A DNA stretch of 40,391 nucleotides from assembly GCA_003153755.1 (NCBI GenBank), contig PMBG01000197.1:1-40391 (forward strand), read 5' to 3'. Below are positions 1 through 9,125 of the stretch, piece after piece. Origin of the DNA: Chloroflexota bacterium. GTDB taxonomy: Bacteria; Chloroflexota; Limnocylindria; Limnocylindrales; CSP1-4. The position numbers were made by a program, and so were the translations under genes. A model generated the notes under the pieces. It saw nothing but the letters and a program-made list of their open reading frames with translations, searched no databases and was not told where the DNA came from. Numbering within the stretch: position 1 is the first letter of the stretch; every line of letters begins with the position of its first letter.

Positions 1-534
1 CTCAACAACCTGATCTACGACGCGTCGCAGACCGCCATCCCCACCGACAATGTGGATCCCGACGTGGAGGCCGTCCCGGCGCGTTGGGACGTCCACTCGA
101 TCGAGCGGTTCATGATTCTGTTCGGCCCCATCTCGTCGATCTTCGACTACGTAACCTTCGGGCTGCTGCTCCTGGTTCTCGGGTCCGGCGCCGACTCCGG
201 GCCCTCGTTCCATGCAGGCTGGTTCGTGGAGTCGCTCTTCACGCAGATACTCGTGGTGATGGCGATTCGAACCCGGCGCAGCCCGTTCTGGCTAAGCCGT
301 CCGAGCCGTGAGCTCATGCTTGCCGTGGCGGGCGCACTGATCGTGGCAGTCGTAATCCCGGTGAGTCCGCTTGGGTGGTTCCTGGGCTTCGGAGGGCTTC
401 CGCTGGTCTTCTGGCCGCTACTCGTGGGGATCGTCGCGGCGTATCTCACGCTCGTGGAGCTGGTCAAGCGGCTCTACTACAACCGCGAGATGCGCCACCC
501 CGCGCCTGGGGCCACGACTCGGGCGAAGGTCTGA
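1..534 (+). CDS. Magnesium-importing P-type ATPase (MgtA/MgtB type), C-terminal fragment
   Basis: The reading frame is open from the first base of the window and ends at 534, so this is the last 177 residues of a gene that starts outside the window. The visible part begins LNNLIYDASQ and continues with the motif IERFMILFGPISSIFDY, which is characteristic of the C-terminal membrane block of MgtA/MgtB-type P3B ATPases. Four to five hydrophobic helices follow and the protein ends in a short basic tail. The phosphorylation and ATP-binding domains are not in the window. The family moves Mg2+ into the cytoplasm using ATP. Family assignment is firm; Mg2+ specificity rests on the family only. The neighbouring minus-strand gene converges on it. 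Confidence 0.88.
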   Translation, partial: LNNLIYDASQTAIPTDNVDPDVEAVPARWDVHSIERFMILFGPISSIFDYVTFGLLLLVLGSGADSGPSFHAGWFVESLFTQILVVMAIRTRRSPFWLSRPSRELMLAVAGALIVAVVIPVSPLGWFLGFGGLPLVFWPLLVGIVAAYLTLVELVKRLYYNREMRHPAPGATTRAKV

Positions 535-542
535 GGTTCGGG

Positions 543-740
543 TCAGCCCTGGGCGAGCTTGACGGCGATAGCGAGCACCAGGACGACGGGGATCAGGATC
601 GCGAACTCGAAGATGATTCGCGCGGGCTGCGTCTTGGGAGCCCACCGGTCCATCGCGACGTTCAGCCAGCCCCTCCGCAAGGCCTCCTTGCTCATGAGGG
701 ACGGCTGCGGCGCCTTTTGGGGCATCTGATTTCCGTTCAC
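543..740 (-). CDS. Small single-pass membrane protein, unknown function
   Basis: A 65-residue protein with a polar N-terminal half and one strong hydrophobic segment near the C-terminus (ARIIFEFAILIPVVLVLAIAV). I chose the GTG at 740 because AGAGGA lies about eight bases upstream; a TTG at 770 would add ten proline-rich residues. It lies about 95 bases downstream of the RDD gene on the same strand, so it may be co-transcribed with it. No family recognised. It could be a spurious frame, but the ribosome site and membrane segment favour a real gene. Confidence 0.5.
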   Translation of the reverse strand: MNGNQMPQKAPQPSLMSKEALRRGWLNVAMDRWAPKTQPARIIFEFAILIPVVLVLAIAVKLAQG

Positions 741-833
741 GGTTGGATCCTCTAGCGGCGGCAGCGGCAATCGCGGAGGCTGCTGCCCGAAAGGGTAGCG
801 TGCCCGCTTCGCTTGGGCAGCTCCAGACGCTCG

Positions 834-1700
834 CTAGAGCTTGCGCACCACGACGGAACCGGAGGCGTCATCCTGCCACGAGCGCTTCATGGGGTTCTCC
901 GCGGCAAGCGCGGCCGAGATGATGCCGAGCGGGAAGCAGATCGTCACTACCGAGAAGATGATGTACCGGAGCGTCACGGCGCCGAAGCCAAGGGACTGGC
1001 CGTCGGCCATCCTCACGACGCGCAAGCCGAACAGTCTCTGCCCGATAGATCCCTCGAAGATGTACCAGCTCGCCGGGTGGTACGAGACCACGAAGAAGAG
1101 CCAGAACAGGCTGATTGTGGTGGCTTCGGGGGTATACGTGGTCCCCGCGCTCGTACGGCCCATGCCCGCCATCGCCATCAGCAGGTCTGCCAGCAGCAGT
1201 GAGACGAACACGAGGACGGCGTCCACCAGCAGCGCTGCGAACCTCCGGCCGATACCGGCCCACAGCAGCCCCGGCGCGGGTCCCGCACTCGGGGCCGGGT
1301 AGATCGGCTGGTAGTAGGCGGGGCCGTATGCGTAGCCGGCTCCGTATCCCTGCGGCGGATTTCCGGGGTACGGCGGCGGCCCGTACGCGGGCGGCGGCCC
1401 GTAAGGCGGCGGCGGCCCGTAAGACGGCGGCCCGTACCCGGGCGGCGGCCCGTAAGACGGCGGCCCGTAAGACGGCGGCCCGTACCCGGGCGGCGGCCCG
1501 TACGCGGGCGCGGCACCGGGGCTCACATACCACTGACCGGGCGCGTTCGGCGGTAGGTTCAGATCCTGCGTCGGCGGCAGGCTCTGCGTCGGCGGCAGAC
1601 CGCTCGAAGGGTACGGCGCCGAGTCGGGCGTTGAACCGCCTTCGAGCGCGCCGCTCCCAGGCGGGTTCGAGTCGTCGTCCGAAAGCTTGTCGTCGGTCAT
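834..1700 (-). CDS. RDD family membrane protein with Pro/Gly/Tyr-rich N-terminal repeats
   Basis: The 288-residue protein has two parts. Residues about 1-145 are a low-complexity region full of GPPSYGPP and GPPPGYGPP units, probably disordered and cytoplasmic. Residues about 150-288 form the RDD domain: a GIGRRFAALLVDAVLVF segment that supplies the Arg and Asp of the family name, then further membrane helices and a GQRLFGLRVVR loop typical of the family. RDD proteins are polytopic membrane proteins of mostly unknown role, some linked to ion or compatible-solute transport. ATG at 1700 is preceded by AGAGG. The upstream neighbour on the same strand, a chemotaxis receptor, ends 117 bases before it. 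Confidence 0.85.
   Translation of the reverse strand: MTDDKLSDDDSNPPGSGALEGGSTPDSAPYPSSGLPPTQSLPPTQDLNLPPNAPGQWYVSPGAAPAYGPPPGYGPPSYGPPSYGPPPGYGPPSYGPPPPYGPPPAYGPPPYPGNPPQGYGAGYAYGPAYYQPIYPAPSAGPAPGLLWAGIGRRFAALLVDAVLVFVSLLLADLLMAMAGMGRTSAGTTYTPEATTISLFWLFFVVSYHPASWYIFEGSIGQRLFGLRVVRMADGQSLGFGAVTLRYIIFSVVTICFPLGIISAALAAENPMKRSWQDDASGSVVVRKL
1362..1512. repeat. GC-rich tandem repeats coding the GPPxYGPP region
   Basis: Imperfect tandem units of roughly 15-18 bases (GGCGGCGGCCCGTA variants) run through the 5' half of the RDD gene. Each unit codes a Gly-Pro-Pro-x-Tyr block. Copy number in such tracts is often variable between strains. Confidence 0.75.
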
Positions 1701-1817
1701 GCCTGCCTCTGGAGGACCAGCTCGCCCGCCCTTGATGGGCGAATGGTATCAGCGGCTACACGGCACACAATGGGTCCGCCGAGTAAGTGCCGCCGAACGC
1801 ACGCCCGAACGGGCCGC

Positions 1818-3881
1818 CTAAGCAGCCCGGGCGCGCTTGCGGGCCTGCCGGCCCCAGTCGGCGGAAGCGGGCTCGGAGAGCGCCGACGGGCTGCCGGACC
1901 CGTCAACAGTCCGGAACCGGGCCACGAGTTCGTCGAGCGTGCGAGCCATGTCGGCCAGTGTGGCCGCGGAAGCGACCACCTCTTCGGCCTGGGCGGACAT
2001 CTCCTCGGTTGCGGCGGAGACCTCCTCTGCCGATGCCGAGTTCTCTTCGCTGATCGACGCGATCGCCTGGACGGAGCGGCTCACAGTGTCCGCCGAAGCG
2101 GTCATGCTCGCGGCCGCGCTGTTTGTCTGTGCCGCGATCGTTGCGATCGCATCGGAAGCGGCCACGACACCATTGGATGCGGAGTTCATTGCGTCCACCG
2201 CACCGGTGATGCGGCCTACCGCGGCCTGGGTGGCCTCGACGGCGTCGGCGATCTCGTCGAGCGAGGAGCCGGCCTGTGCGGCCATCGTTGCGCCCTGCTC
2301 GACCACGACCGCCCCGGCGTTCATCGCCTCGACTGCCTGGTTGGTACCGGCCTGGACCTCGGCGATGAGAGACGCGATCTCCTTCGTTGCACGGCTGGAT
2401 CGCTCCGCGAGCTTGCGGACCTCATCGGCGACGACGGCAAAGCCCTTGCCCTGTTCGCCCGCCCGGGCCGCTTCGATGGCGGCGTTGAGAGCGAGCAGGT
2501 TCGTCTGCTCGGCAATGTCGTCGATCGTCTCCACGATCGCTCCGATCTGGTCGGACTTGGCGCCGAGTTCGGTGACCTTGACGCTCGCCGTCTCGACCGT
2601 GTCCTTGATGCGGTCCATCTCGGCGACGGTCTGCCGGACGGCGGTGCGGCCGCGGACGGCCGCGTCGGCGGCGTTTCGTGCCACGCCGCTCACCTCGGCG
2701 GATGCCGCGGACGCGGCGCTGATGGCACTCGCCATCTCGGTGAGGGCTGTTGAGGCGGCGTCGACCTTCATGGAGGTCTGCGCGGCGCCGTCGCCCACCT
2801 GGTCGATGATTGCGCTGAGTTCGATCGCGGCAGCGGAGGTGTCGGAGGCGGCGCGTGCCTGCTCGCCGGCTCCCGACGCAACCTGGTTGATCGTCTGGGC
2901 GATCTGGGTGGATGCGCCGCCGGATTGGCTCGCCGCGTCGTTGAGGTCCACGCTCGTGCGAGAGACGGCCTCGGATGCCTCACGAACCTCGCCGATGGTT
3001 GCGTTCAGGCCGTGACGCGCCTTTTCGTAGGACTCGATCGTGTCCTGGAGCTTGGCCAGCATCAGGTTCGTCACGGCCGCGGTCTGTCCGATCTCGTCCG
3101 ACCCGTACTTCTCGATCGGCGTAGTGACCGCATGTACCTCGACCGTCAGGTCGTTGTCTGCGAACGCTGCCAGGCCGCGCTGGAGGTACGAGGCGCAGTT
3201 GTCGGTCATGCTCGTCAACGTGACCTGCACGGCCCGGACGCCGCCTGTGATCGACCGAACCAGCATCAGCAGCAGAGCCATGCACACCGCCCAGCCGATC
3301 AGCAGCAACGCTATCAATACGATCCTGGTCTGGTCGAATTGGCCGGAGGCGGCTTCGACCGATGCCGCCGCCGCGTCGTGATTGAGCTTGTCCCATGCGT
3401 CGGTCGCGTCGCCGAGCGTGCTGTACGTCTTGTCCGCGTCTCCCGTCGTCAGAAGGGCGAAACCCTCGTCATTCTTGCCGGCGAGGCTGAGGCCGACGAG
3501 CCCTGCGGTCTGGGCCTGGTAGTCCACCCATGCCTTGTTGACTGCGGAGAGGTCGGCGCGGTCGGTCTCGCTCCACACGAGCGGCTCGTAGCTCTTGAGA
3601 AGGCCGTCGATCTTCGCCTTGGTCGCCTGGATGTCCGCGGCGGCCTGGGTCTTCTGATCGTTGGGGCTGAGCAGATGGATCATCTGCCGGCGACGATAGG
3701 TGCCGAACTGCGACTGGAGGCTGAGGATCGTCTCTACGCCTGGGAGTCGCTGGGCGCCCACCGCCTCGACCCGGTCGTTCATCGCGGACATCTGGACGAC
3801 AGACACGCCCGTGACAATCGTAAGGAAGGTCAGGCACAGGAGGAACCCTGCCGCAAGACGAAGTCGGATGGACGATCTCAT
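1818..3881 (-). CDS. Methyl-accepting chemotaxis protein
   Basis: The 687-residue protein has the standard receptor layout. TM helix 1 is at about residues 7-29, an extracytoplasmic helical sensor follows (about 30-185, four-helix-bundle MCP type, with the hallmark [10 protein letters not shown] segment), TM helix 2 is at about 186-208, then a HAMP-like linker and a long coiled-coil signalling domain. The hairpin tip that contacts CheA and CheW is seen at about 456-487, with [19 protein letters not shown] and [15 protein letters not shown]. The C-terminus is basic ([12 protein letters not shown]) and has no pentapeptide tether. ATG at 3881 has GAGGTGA seven bases upstream. No che genes are nearby, so it probably feeds an array coded elsewhere. 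The ligand is unknown. It is divergent from mscL. Confidence 0.95.
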   Translation of the reverse strand: MRSSIRLRLAAGFLLCLTFLTIVTGVSVVQMSAMNDRVEAVGAQRLPGVETILSLQSQFGTYRRRQMIHLLSPNDQKTQAAADIQATKAKIDGLLKSYEPLVWSETDRADLSAVNKAWVDYQAQTAGLVGLSLAGKNDEGFALLTTGDADKTYSTLGDATDAWDKLNHDAAAASVEAASGQFDQTRIVLIALLLIGWAVCMALLLMLVRSITGGVRAVQVTLTSMTDNCASYLQRGLAAFADNDLTVEVHAVTTPIEKYGSDEIGQTAAVTNLMLAKLQDTIESYEKARHGLNATIGEVREASEAVSRTSVDLNDAASQSGGASTQIAQTINQVASGAGEQARAASDTSAAAIELSAIIDQVGDGAAQTSMKVDAASTALTEMASAISAASAASAEVSGVARNAADAAVRGRTAVRQTVAEMDRIKDTVETASVKVTELGAKSDQIGAIVETIDDIAEQTNLLALNAAIEAARAGEQGKGFAVVADEVRKLAERSSRATKEIASLIAEVQAGTNQAVEAMNAGAVVVEQGATMAAQAGSSLDEIADAVEATQAAVGRITGAVDAMNSASNGVVAASDAIATIAAQTNSAAASMTASADTVSRSVQAIASISEENSASAEEVSAATEEMSAQAEEVVASAATLADMARTLDELVARFRTVDGSGSPSALSEPASADWGRQARKRARAA

Positions 3882-4126
3882 GCCAGTTCACCTCTATGGC
3901 GCGGGACAATTGCGCCTGAGGCCAGAATCGGCATAGTCCGCCGCCGGCCCATGACTGTGGAGTCGGTGCCGTCGCGGAGTGGCTCGGTACGGGTTCTCCC
4001 TTAGAATGCCGCCGCCCGACGGCGACCGGGCAGCGGGACGTGAAGGGATTCCGCTTGGAGCCTCCTGTTCGTGCGGCTATCCTGCCTCAATAGGTGGTCG
4101 GGCCCCCGATCGGATGAGGAGTGCGA

Positions 4127-4534
4127 ATGTCCGGGTTCAAAGCGTTCCTGCTCAAGACCAACGCCATGGCTCTCGCAGTCGGCGTGATCATCGGCGTTGC
4201 GATGGGCAATGTCGTCAACTCTCTCGTCAACGACCTCATCATGCCGCCCATCGGCTATGTGCTTGGGAACGTCGACTTCTCACAGTTGAAGATCGTGCTC
4301 AAGGCCGCCACGGGCAATCCCGTGGATCCCAAGACCGAGGTTGCGATCCGCTACGGCAACTTCATCAACCTCGTCATCGCTTTCGTCGTCGTCGCGCTTG
4401 TGGTCTATGTCGTCGCGGGCCTTCTGCTCCGTGAGAAGGAAGAGCCGAAGCCCGTTATGAAGGACTGCCCCTTCTGCAAGGAGTCCGTGCCGGCCGACGC
4501 GACCAAGTGCCGCGCCTGCACGAGCGCGATCTAG
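4127..4534 (+). CDS. mscL: Large-conductance mechanosensitive channel MscL with C-terminal zinc ribbon
   Basis: A 135-residue channel subunit. Residues about 1-45 hold the N-terminal amphipathic helix and the pore-lining TM1, with the conserved ALAVGVIIG and VNSLVNDLIMPPIG motifs. A periplasmic loop and TM2 (about 88-112) follow. In place of the usual charged C-terminal helix there is a short linker and CPFCKESVPADATKCRACTSAI, a four-cysteine zinc-ribbon pattern. MscL forms a pentameric pore that opens on membrane tension during osmotic downshock. I chose ATG 4127 because GAGGAG (4115-4120) sits six bases upstream; a GTG two codons earlier overlaps that site. The M24 gene follows 30 bases downstream in a likely operon. 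Confidence 0.93.
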   Translation: MSGFKAFLLKTNAMALAVGVIIGVAMGNVVNSLVNDLIMPPIGYVLGNVDFSQLKIVLKAATGNPVDPKTEVAIRYGNFINLVIAFVVVALVVYVVAGLLLREKEEPKPVMKDCPFCKESVPADATKCRACTSAI

Positions 4535-4564
4535 GCTTGCGGGAGTCTCGACCCGAGGAGCCAG

Positions 4565-5701
4565 ATGAACGTTCGTTTCGATCGGATCGTTCGCATCCAG
4601 GCCGCTATGCGCGACAACGGCTGGATCGCGATCGTGATCCTGAACCACGACGATTACCGGTATCTCTTCGGGACTGACAGGGCGCAACCTCGCGCGGTGA
4701 TCCCGTTCCACGGCCCGCCGGAGTTGATCGCCTTCACGGGCGAGGAGCCCGAGCTTCGTGCGGCTCTCGCGGACGGCAAGGTCCATGTCTTCGGCAGCGT
4801 GGGCGGCCAGATCCACGACGTCGTGGGCCGGCTCCGCGAACTCGCTGCGGCCGCCCCGGCGGAGTGGGCGGTCGACGGCCGGTACAAGGTGGGCATCCAG
4901 CAGTGGTTCCACACGCCGGCCTTCCTGATCGACCTCTTCAAGACCGTCAACCCGGGGATCGACGTGGTCTCGTCGGATCCGGTGATGGATCCGCTGAGGA
5001 TGATCAAGGAGCCCGAGGAGATCGCGCTCATGACCGAGGCCCAGCGGATTGCGGGTCTGGGCATGGATCGCGCCCGTGCCCTGCTGCGGCCCGGCGTAAC
5101 CGCGCAGGAGATTGCCACCGAAGCCACGTACACGATGATGAAGGCCGGCGCCGAAGGGACGAGCACCCCCATCTACGTCAACTTCGGCGTGGAAACGTGC
5201 ATGCTCCACGGCCGGCTCAGCCCCGCGCCGCTCGAGACCGGCCAGCTCGTGCTCATCGACCTCACGCCGACCGTCGACGGGTACTGCGCCAACCTGGCGC
5301 GGTCATTCGTGATGGGCGAGCCGGACGACCGCCACGCCGGCCTGCTGGCCACATATCGCGAGATCGTGGCAACCGTGCGCGGGGGAATGCACCCGGGGGT
5401 CACAACCGCCCGCCTCGACGAACTCGCCGGAGGCGTTTGCGCAGCCCACGGCCTGGGTGAGCGGCAGGTCTACGGTATCGGCCACGGGATCGGGCTCCGG
5501 TTCGAGGAGCCGCCCGCCTCCACGATCATCCCGCCGCACAAGAACCTGCCGTTGCAGGACGGAATGACGGTCACGATCGGACACACGATCCTGGCAATCC
5601 CGGGTTTCGGTGGCGTGCGCTTCGAGGATGTCTACCGTCTCGGCGCGGCCGGCCCGGAGATCCTCTTCGACTACCCGATCGACCCGGTCGTCAGCGCTTG
5701 A
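4565..5701 (+). CDS. M24 (creatinase/aminopeptidase P-like) family protein with altered metal ligands
   Basis: The 378-residue protein has an N-terminal creatinase domain (about 1-145) and a C-terminal pita-bread fold (about 150-378). Of the five family metal ligands, Asp232 (IDLTPTVDGY), His307 (GIGHGIG) and Glu354 (GGVRFEDV) are present. The second Asp is replaced by Asn243 (CANLARSF), and the first Glu is replaced by Gly339-His340 (VTIGHTIL). The dimetal site is therefore probably incomplete. Creatinase itself is a metal-independent member of this fold, so a non-peptidase hydrolase is possible. ATG 4565 is preceded by GAGGAG at four bases. It lies in tandem with mscL; no substrate can be inferred from context. 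Confidence 0.88.
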   Translation: MNVRFDRIVRIQAAMRDNGWIAIVILNHDDYRYLFGTDRAQPRAVIPFHGPPELIAFTGEEPELRAALADGKVHVFGSVGGQIHDVVGRLRELAAAAPAEWAVDGRYKVGIQQWFHTPAFLIDLFKTVNPGIDVVSSDPVMDPLRMIKEPEEIALMTEAQRIAGLGMDRARALLRPGVTAQEIATEATYTMMKAGAEGTSTPIYVNFGVETCMLHGRLSPAPLETGQLVLIDLTPTVDGYCANLARSFVMGEPDDRHAGLLATYREIVATVRGGMHPGVTTARLDELAGGVCAAHGLGERQVYGIGHGIGLRFEEPPASTIIPPHKNLPLQDGMTVTIGHTILAIPGFGGVRFEDVYRLGAAGPEILFDYPIDPVVSA

Positions 5702-5832
5702 GACGTCTCGGCCGTCTCGCGTAGGGTCCGCGGGCTAATATGGCGCCGGTTCCGTCGTCGTCATGCACGCTCCGCAGGACCCAAGTCCTATTTCCGGCGC
5801 GGGCATCCGCAGGTCATCCTTGAGCCTCCAGC

Positions 5833-6783
5833 GTGGGGGTTGTCCGGAGGTATCTGACCGCCTTGAGTCGCTCTGTGAGTTGGCGACGAACACTCGGCTT
5901 CGTCCTGCGTCTTGCGCTGGTTGGGTTGATCGCCGGCTGCAGCTCGTCTGCTTCCACCACGCAAGCCTCACCACGCGGTTCGTCGCCGCAGGGCCGGGTG
6001 GATGGCAACGCTCATGCCGCCGCCGCAGCTCCGCTCCTGGACGCCCTTCTCGCGGCGCCGGCCGCCCCGCTTCCGCCGGCCGCACCCACGGCACCCGATC
6101 CTTCCGCTGCGCCGGCCGCCTCGCCCGCGACTGCCGGCCCGGTGCCCACGGCTTCATCGACGCCGGACTCGGCAGCTGCCTACTACGAGGGTCGTCGCCC
6201 GGTATCGCCGCGGCGGTTCGTAGTGCTCGGCGACTCGCTGTCCGCCTGGGTAGTCCAGGGGTGCTGCGCGCAACACACCACGTCCGGCACGTGGCCCCAA
6301 CTGCTGGCCGCCCGCGACCCCAGCCTAATTCTCGGGTTCAACGCCGCCGTGCCCGGCAACACAACCGCGCAGATGCTCGCACGCATGGAGCGCGACGTGT
6401 TCGCCTACGGCCCGGACGTGTTGTTCATCATGGGCGGCACGAACGACCTGGCATACGACGTTCCGGACTCGACGATAGTGGACAACATTCGTCTGATGCT
6501 CGAGGCCGCGAAGGCACGTGGCATCGCCGTGGTGCTGCTCACGGACCCGCCCAACAACGCCGGCTCTTCATCGCTGCTGTACCACTACCTCATCATGCGG
6601 GACGCCTTGCGCGGGCTCGCCGCCAGGGAGAGCGTTGCGCTCGTGGACGTTTACGCGGCGCTGGCCACTCCGGCGGGCGGACTCAACAAACAGTACGCGG
6701 CGCCCGATCGGCTACACCTCAACGCGGCCGGTCAGCAGGCGATCTCGGACGCGGCGTACGCGGCTCTCAATCCGGCCGGATAG
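5833..6783 (+). CDS. Secreted SGNH/GDSL-family hydrolase lipoprotein
   Basis: A 316-residue exported hydrolase. The N-terminus is basic, then hydrophobic, and ends in LVGLIAGC, a lipobox. A disordered Ala/Pro/Ser linker runs to about residue 120. The catalytic domain carries block I (FVVLGDSLSAW, nucleophile Ser), the Asn block (IMGGTNDLAYD) and the C-terminal DRLHLNAAG with the Asp and His of the triad. SGNH enzymes cleave ester bonds in lipids or acylated glycans. The start is uncertain: GTG 5833 opens the frame, but TTG 5863 has GGAGG about twelve bases upstream and still gives a full lipoprotein signal. It converges with the ZIP gene with only five bases between them. Confidence 0.88.
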   Translation: MGVVRRYLTALSRSVSWRRTLGFVLRLALVGLIAGCSSSASTTQASPRGSSPQGRVDGNAHAAAAAPLLDALLAAPAAPLPPAAPTAPDPSAAPAASPATAGPVPTASSTPDSAAAYYEGRRPVSPRRFVVLGDSLSAWVVQGCCAQHTTSGTWPQLLAARDPSLILGFNAAVPGNTTAQMLARMERDVFAYGPDVLFIMGGTNDLAYDVPDSTIVDNIRLMLEAAKARGIAVVLLTDPPNNAGSSSLLYHYLIMRDALRGLAARESVALVDVYAALATPAGGLNKQYAAPDRLHLNAAGQQAISDAAYAALNPAG

Positions 6784-6788
6784 CGCGG

Positions 6789-7577
6789 TCACGCGCCCGC
6801 GTAGCTGAGCAGGAAGTCGGTTCCAAACGCGGCAAGAAGCCCGATCGTGAGCGCGACTCCGGTTACCATCGGCAGCGAGAAGCGCCGCGACACCGACATC
6901 ATCTCGTTGAATACGAAGACGAGAGCGCCGGCGGCGAGGCCCAGGAAGACGATCGACAGCAGCGGCGACACGATGGCATAGCCGATCACCCCGCCGGCGA
7001 AGGTGGGGCCTCCGCCGACTACGCCGGCGAAGCCCAGGAACGCCCAGCTGGGCGTCGCGCCCTGGCTCAAGGGGGCGGCAATCGCGAACCCCTCCGTGGC
7101 GTTGTGCAAGGCGAATCCGATGACGAGCAGCAGTGCGAACGTGGTCGCGCCCGCAGCCGCCGATCCGCCGATCGCGAGCCCTTCCGAGAAGTTGTGGAGG
7201 CCCAGTCCCATGGCCGTCCCGATGGCAACGTGGCTCGGCGTCAGGACAACGCCGTTGGCCTCACGTCGGCGACCCAGGCGTGACGTCGCGTACGTGAGCG
7301 CCAGCAGCCCGAACGCGACGCTCAGTCCCAGCGCAGCGGCATCCGCCGCGAAGTCGACCGGTGAACCGCCCGACCTGGCGGCATCCAGCGCGGTCTTGAC
7401 CGGCTCCACGGCCTGAGAGAGGACGTCGTAGATGAGGAACAGGATCACGCCTCCGGCGGCGGTAGTGAGCGCCGCCTGCCACTTGGATGAGAGCCCCCTT
7501 ATGCGCCCAACCGGCAGGCCGAGGAAGATCGTCCCGCCGGCGATGGCGGCAAGAAGCACGGTCTGGGGGAAGCTCAT
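6789..7577 (-). CDS. ZIP family divalent metal transporter
   Basis: A 262-residue polytopic membrane protein with about eight helices. The two signature transport-site motifs of ZIP proteins are present: HNFSEG at about 128-133 (TM4) and HNATEG at about 158-163 (TM5), which supply the His and Glu ligands of the binuclear metal site. The long histidine loop of eukaryotic ZIPs is absent. The family carries Zn2+, Fe2+ or Mn2+ into the cytoplasm; which metal cannot be read here. ATG 7577 has GAGGA six bases upstream. It is a single-gene unit with its own upstream region at 7578-7705. Confidence 0.92.
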   Translation of the reverse strand: MSFPQTVLLAAIAGGTIFLGLPVGRIRGLSSKWQAALTTAAGGVILFLIYDVLSQAVEPVKTALDAARSGGSPVDFAADAAALGLSVAFGLLALTYATSRLGRRREANGVVLTPSHVAIGTAMGLGLHNFSEGLAIGGSAAAGATTFALLLVIGFALHNATEGFAIAAPLSQGATPSWAFLGFAGVVGGGPTFAGGVIGYAIVSPLLSIVFLGLAAGALVFVFNEMMSVSRRFSLPMVTGVALTIGLLAAFGTDFLLSYAGA

Positions 7578-7592
7578 CGGGTCCTCGGCGCG

Positions 7593-7622
7593 GTAATCCT
7601 GAGTTACTTACTAGGAATTCCT
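7593..7622 (-). promoter_or_regulatory. Candidate operator upstream of the ZIP gene
   Basis: Two small inverted repeats lie side by side 16-45 bases upstream of the ZIP start. GTAA-n7-TTAC is at 7593-7607 and the perfect palindrome AGGAATTCCT is at 7613-7622, in an AT-rich stretch unusual for this genome. Metal-dependent repression would fit the gene, but the sequence does not match a site I can name. Confidence 0.3.
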
Positions 7623-7705
7623 GCGCATGCTACCCAAACGGACCTGGCCGGTCAAGCGACGGGAGCGTGGACGAAACGCGGCCGGCCGGCGACGGGCGCC
7701 GCCGG

Positions 7706-8497
7706 TCAGCTGACTTCGAGAGATCGCTTGGCCAACCCCAGCCAGTAGCCGTCGATCTTCGTCTGGGGCGGCGCGGATGGATCGGTTGCCGCTCCCAGCG
7801 CCACGAACAGCGGCGCGAAGTGCTCCACGGTTGGGTGAGCGTAGGGCATGCCGGGGGCTCGATTCCGGAAGTCGAACAGGGCGTCCAGGTCGCCCGTCGC
7901 CAGCTTCTCGGCCGCCCACATGTCGAAATCGACAGACCACTGCGGCGCTCCCGGGCGGCCGTCCCAGTATTCGTGGATGAACTGCAGTCCGTGAGTGAGG
8001 AACCCGCTGCCCATGATGAGCACCCCTTCGTCGCGAAGTGGCGCCAGTCGCCGGCCGATCTCGAAGAGGTGTTCCGGCTCCAGATCGGGCATGGACATCT
8101 GAAGCACCGGGACGTCCGCGTCCGGATACATCATCAGAAGCGGCACGTAGGCGCCGTGATCGAGGCCGCGTTCTCGCTGGGCCACGGGCTGGCCCTCGGG
8201 CATCATCGCCCTGACCCGCTCCGCCAGCCCCGGCGCCGCCGGCGAGTCGTATCGGATGTCGTAGTAGCGCTGCGGGAAGCCGTAGAAGTCGTACACCAGC
8301 GGCGCGGGATCAACGGCTCCGAGGGTCAGCGGCGCGGACTGCCAGTGGGCGCTGACGACCAGAATCGACTCCGGCCGCGGCAGCTCGGCGGACCAGCGGG
8401 CCAGTTCAACCGGCCAGAGGTCGTCGTCGATGAGCGTCGGCGCGCCGTGACCCAGGTACACCGCGGGCATCCGGCCGGGCGACGACTTCTCAGGCAT
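7706..8497 (-). CDS. Class III extradiol ring-cleavage dioxygenase family protein (DODA/YgiD type)
   Basis: A 263-residue member of the LigB/DODA fold. Seen in order are MPAVYLGHGAPTLI, VVSAHWQS, a GLDHGAYVPLLMMYP block, IMGSGFLTHGL and HPTVEHFAPLFVALGA. These carry the family His ligands for the mononuclear Zn or Fe site. Relatives include bacterial YgiD (4,5-DOPA dioxygenase) and plant DODA; the natural substrate is often unknown. I chose ATG 8497 because it overlaps the stop of the marR gene by eight bases (ATGCCTGA), which points to translational coupling; ATG 8533 would add twelve residues. The MarR-dioxygenase pairing suggests control by a phenolic ligand (inference). Confidence 0.9.
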   Translation of the reverse strand: MPEKSSPGRMPAVYLGHGAPTLIDDDLWPVELARWSAELPRPESILVVSAHWQSAPLTLGAVDPAPLVYDFYGFPQRYYDIRYDSPAAPGLAERVRAMMPEGQPVAQRERGLDHGAYVPLLMMYPDADVPVLQMSMPDLEPEHLFEIGRRLAPLRDEGVLIMGSGFLTHGLQFIHEYWDGRPGAPQWSVDFDMWAAEKLATGDLDALFDFRNRAPGMPYAHPTVEHFAPLFVALGAATDPSAPPQTKIDGYWLGLAKRSLEVS

Positions 8498-9092
8498 CGC
8501 CGGCTTCCGCTCGGGCGGCCACGCACGTGGCATCCGAATGAATGCGGTCGTGAAGCCTTGTCATGAGACGGACGAGCGCGCCGCGGTCTGCCTCGTCGAG
8601 GCCGGCGAAGAGGGCCGCGAGCGACGCCTGATACGCCGCGAACTGCGCCTCGATCCGCCCGCTTTCGCAGGTCAGTTCCACGAGGGTTATGCGGCGGTCC
8701 GTGGAGTGGGGGACGCGCCGGACGAGACCCTCGGACTCCAGCCCGTCGACCAGGGCGGTCACGTTGCGCGGGGTCACGTCCAACGTGTCGGCAAGGTCGG
8801 CCATCTTCTGGGGTCCGTGGCAATGGACCGAGTAGAGCAGGCGGAGGCGGGTGATGTTGGCGCCGGCCTCCACGGCCTTGCGTCCGGACCAGCGTACGAA
8901 GGCGTCGGCAAAGGCGGCGGTCGCCGCGACTACCTCGTCGAGCGCCGGATCCTGTGTCCGGACCAGGGGTGCCGAAGCGGCATGGACCTCGGCGGACATC
9001 CCAACCGCCGCACCTGCCGCTTGCCCGGCCGATCGCTCGCCGCTATCCAATGTTCCGCCCTCCGGGCCGACTGTGGAAAACCCTGTAGACAT
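8490..9092 (-). CDS. MarR family transcriptional regulator
   Basis: A winged-helix repressor-type protein of up to 200 residues. The recognition part is clear: MADLADTLDVTPRNVTALVDGLESEGLVRR, then the wing PHSTDRRITLVELT, flanked by dimerisation helices. Residues 1-31 are low-complexity and atypical. A TTG at 9050 with GGAGGGCGG upstream, or ATG 8999, would give a more usual MarR length of about 170-185, so the start is uncertain. It is co-transcribed with the dioxygenase and divergent from the LUD gene, with a perfect palindrome between them that is the obvious operator. MarR proteins usually repress both flanking units and release DNA on binding phenolics or on oxidation. Confidence 0.9.
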   Translation of the reverse strand: MSTGFSTVGPEGGTLDSGERSAGQAAGAAVGMSAEVHAASAPLVRTQDPALDEVVAATAAFADAFVRWSGRKAVEAGANITRLRLLYSVHCHGPQKMADLADTLDVTPRNVTALVDGLESEGLVRRVPHSTDRRITLVELTCESGRIEAQFAAYQASLAALFAGLDEADRGALVRLMTRLHDRIHSDATCVAARAEAGDA

Positions 9093-9125
9093 TCACTATG
9101 TGGGTCGCTATTGTTATCCGCACAA

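Noticed and set aside
779-797. Hairpin GCTGCCC-GAAA-GGGTAGC below the RDD gene
   Set aside because: Good stem with a GAAA loop but no T-run on either strand, so not called a terminator.
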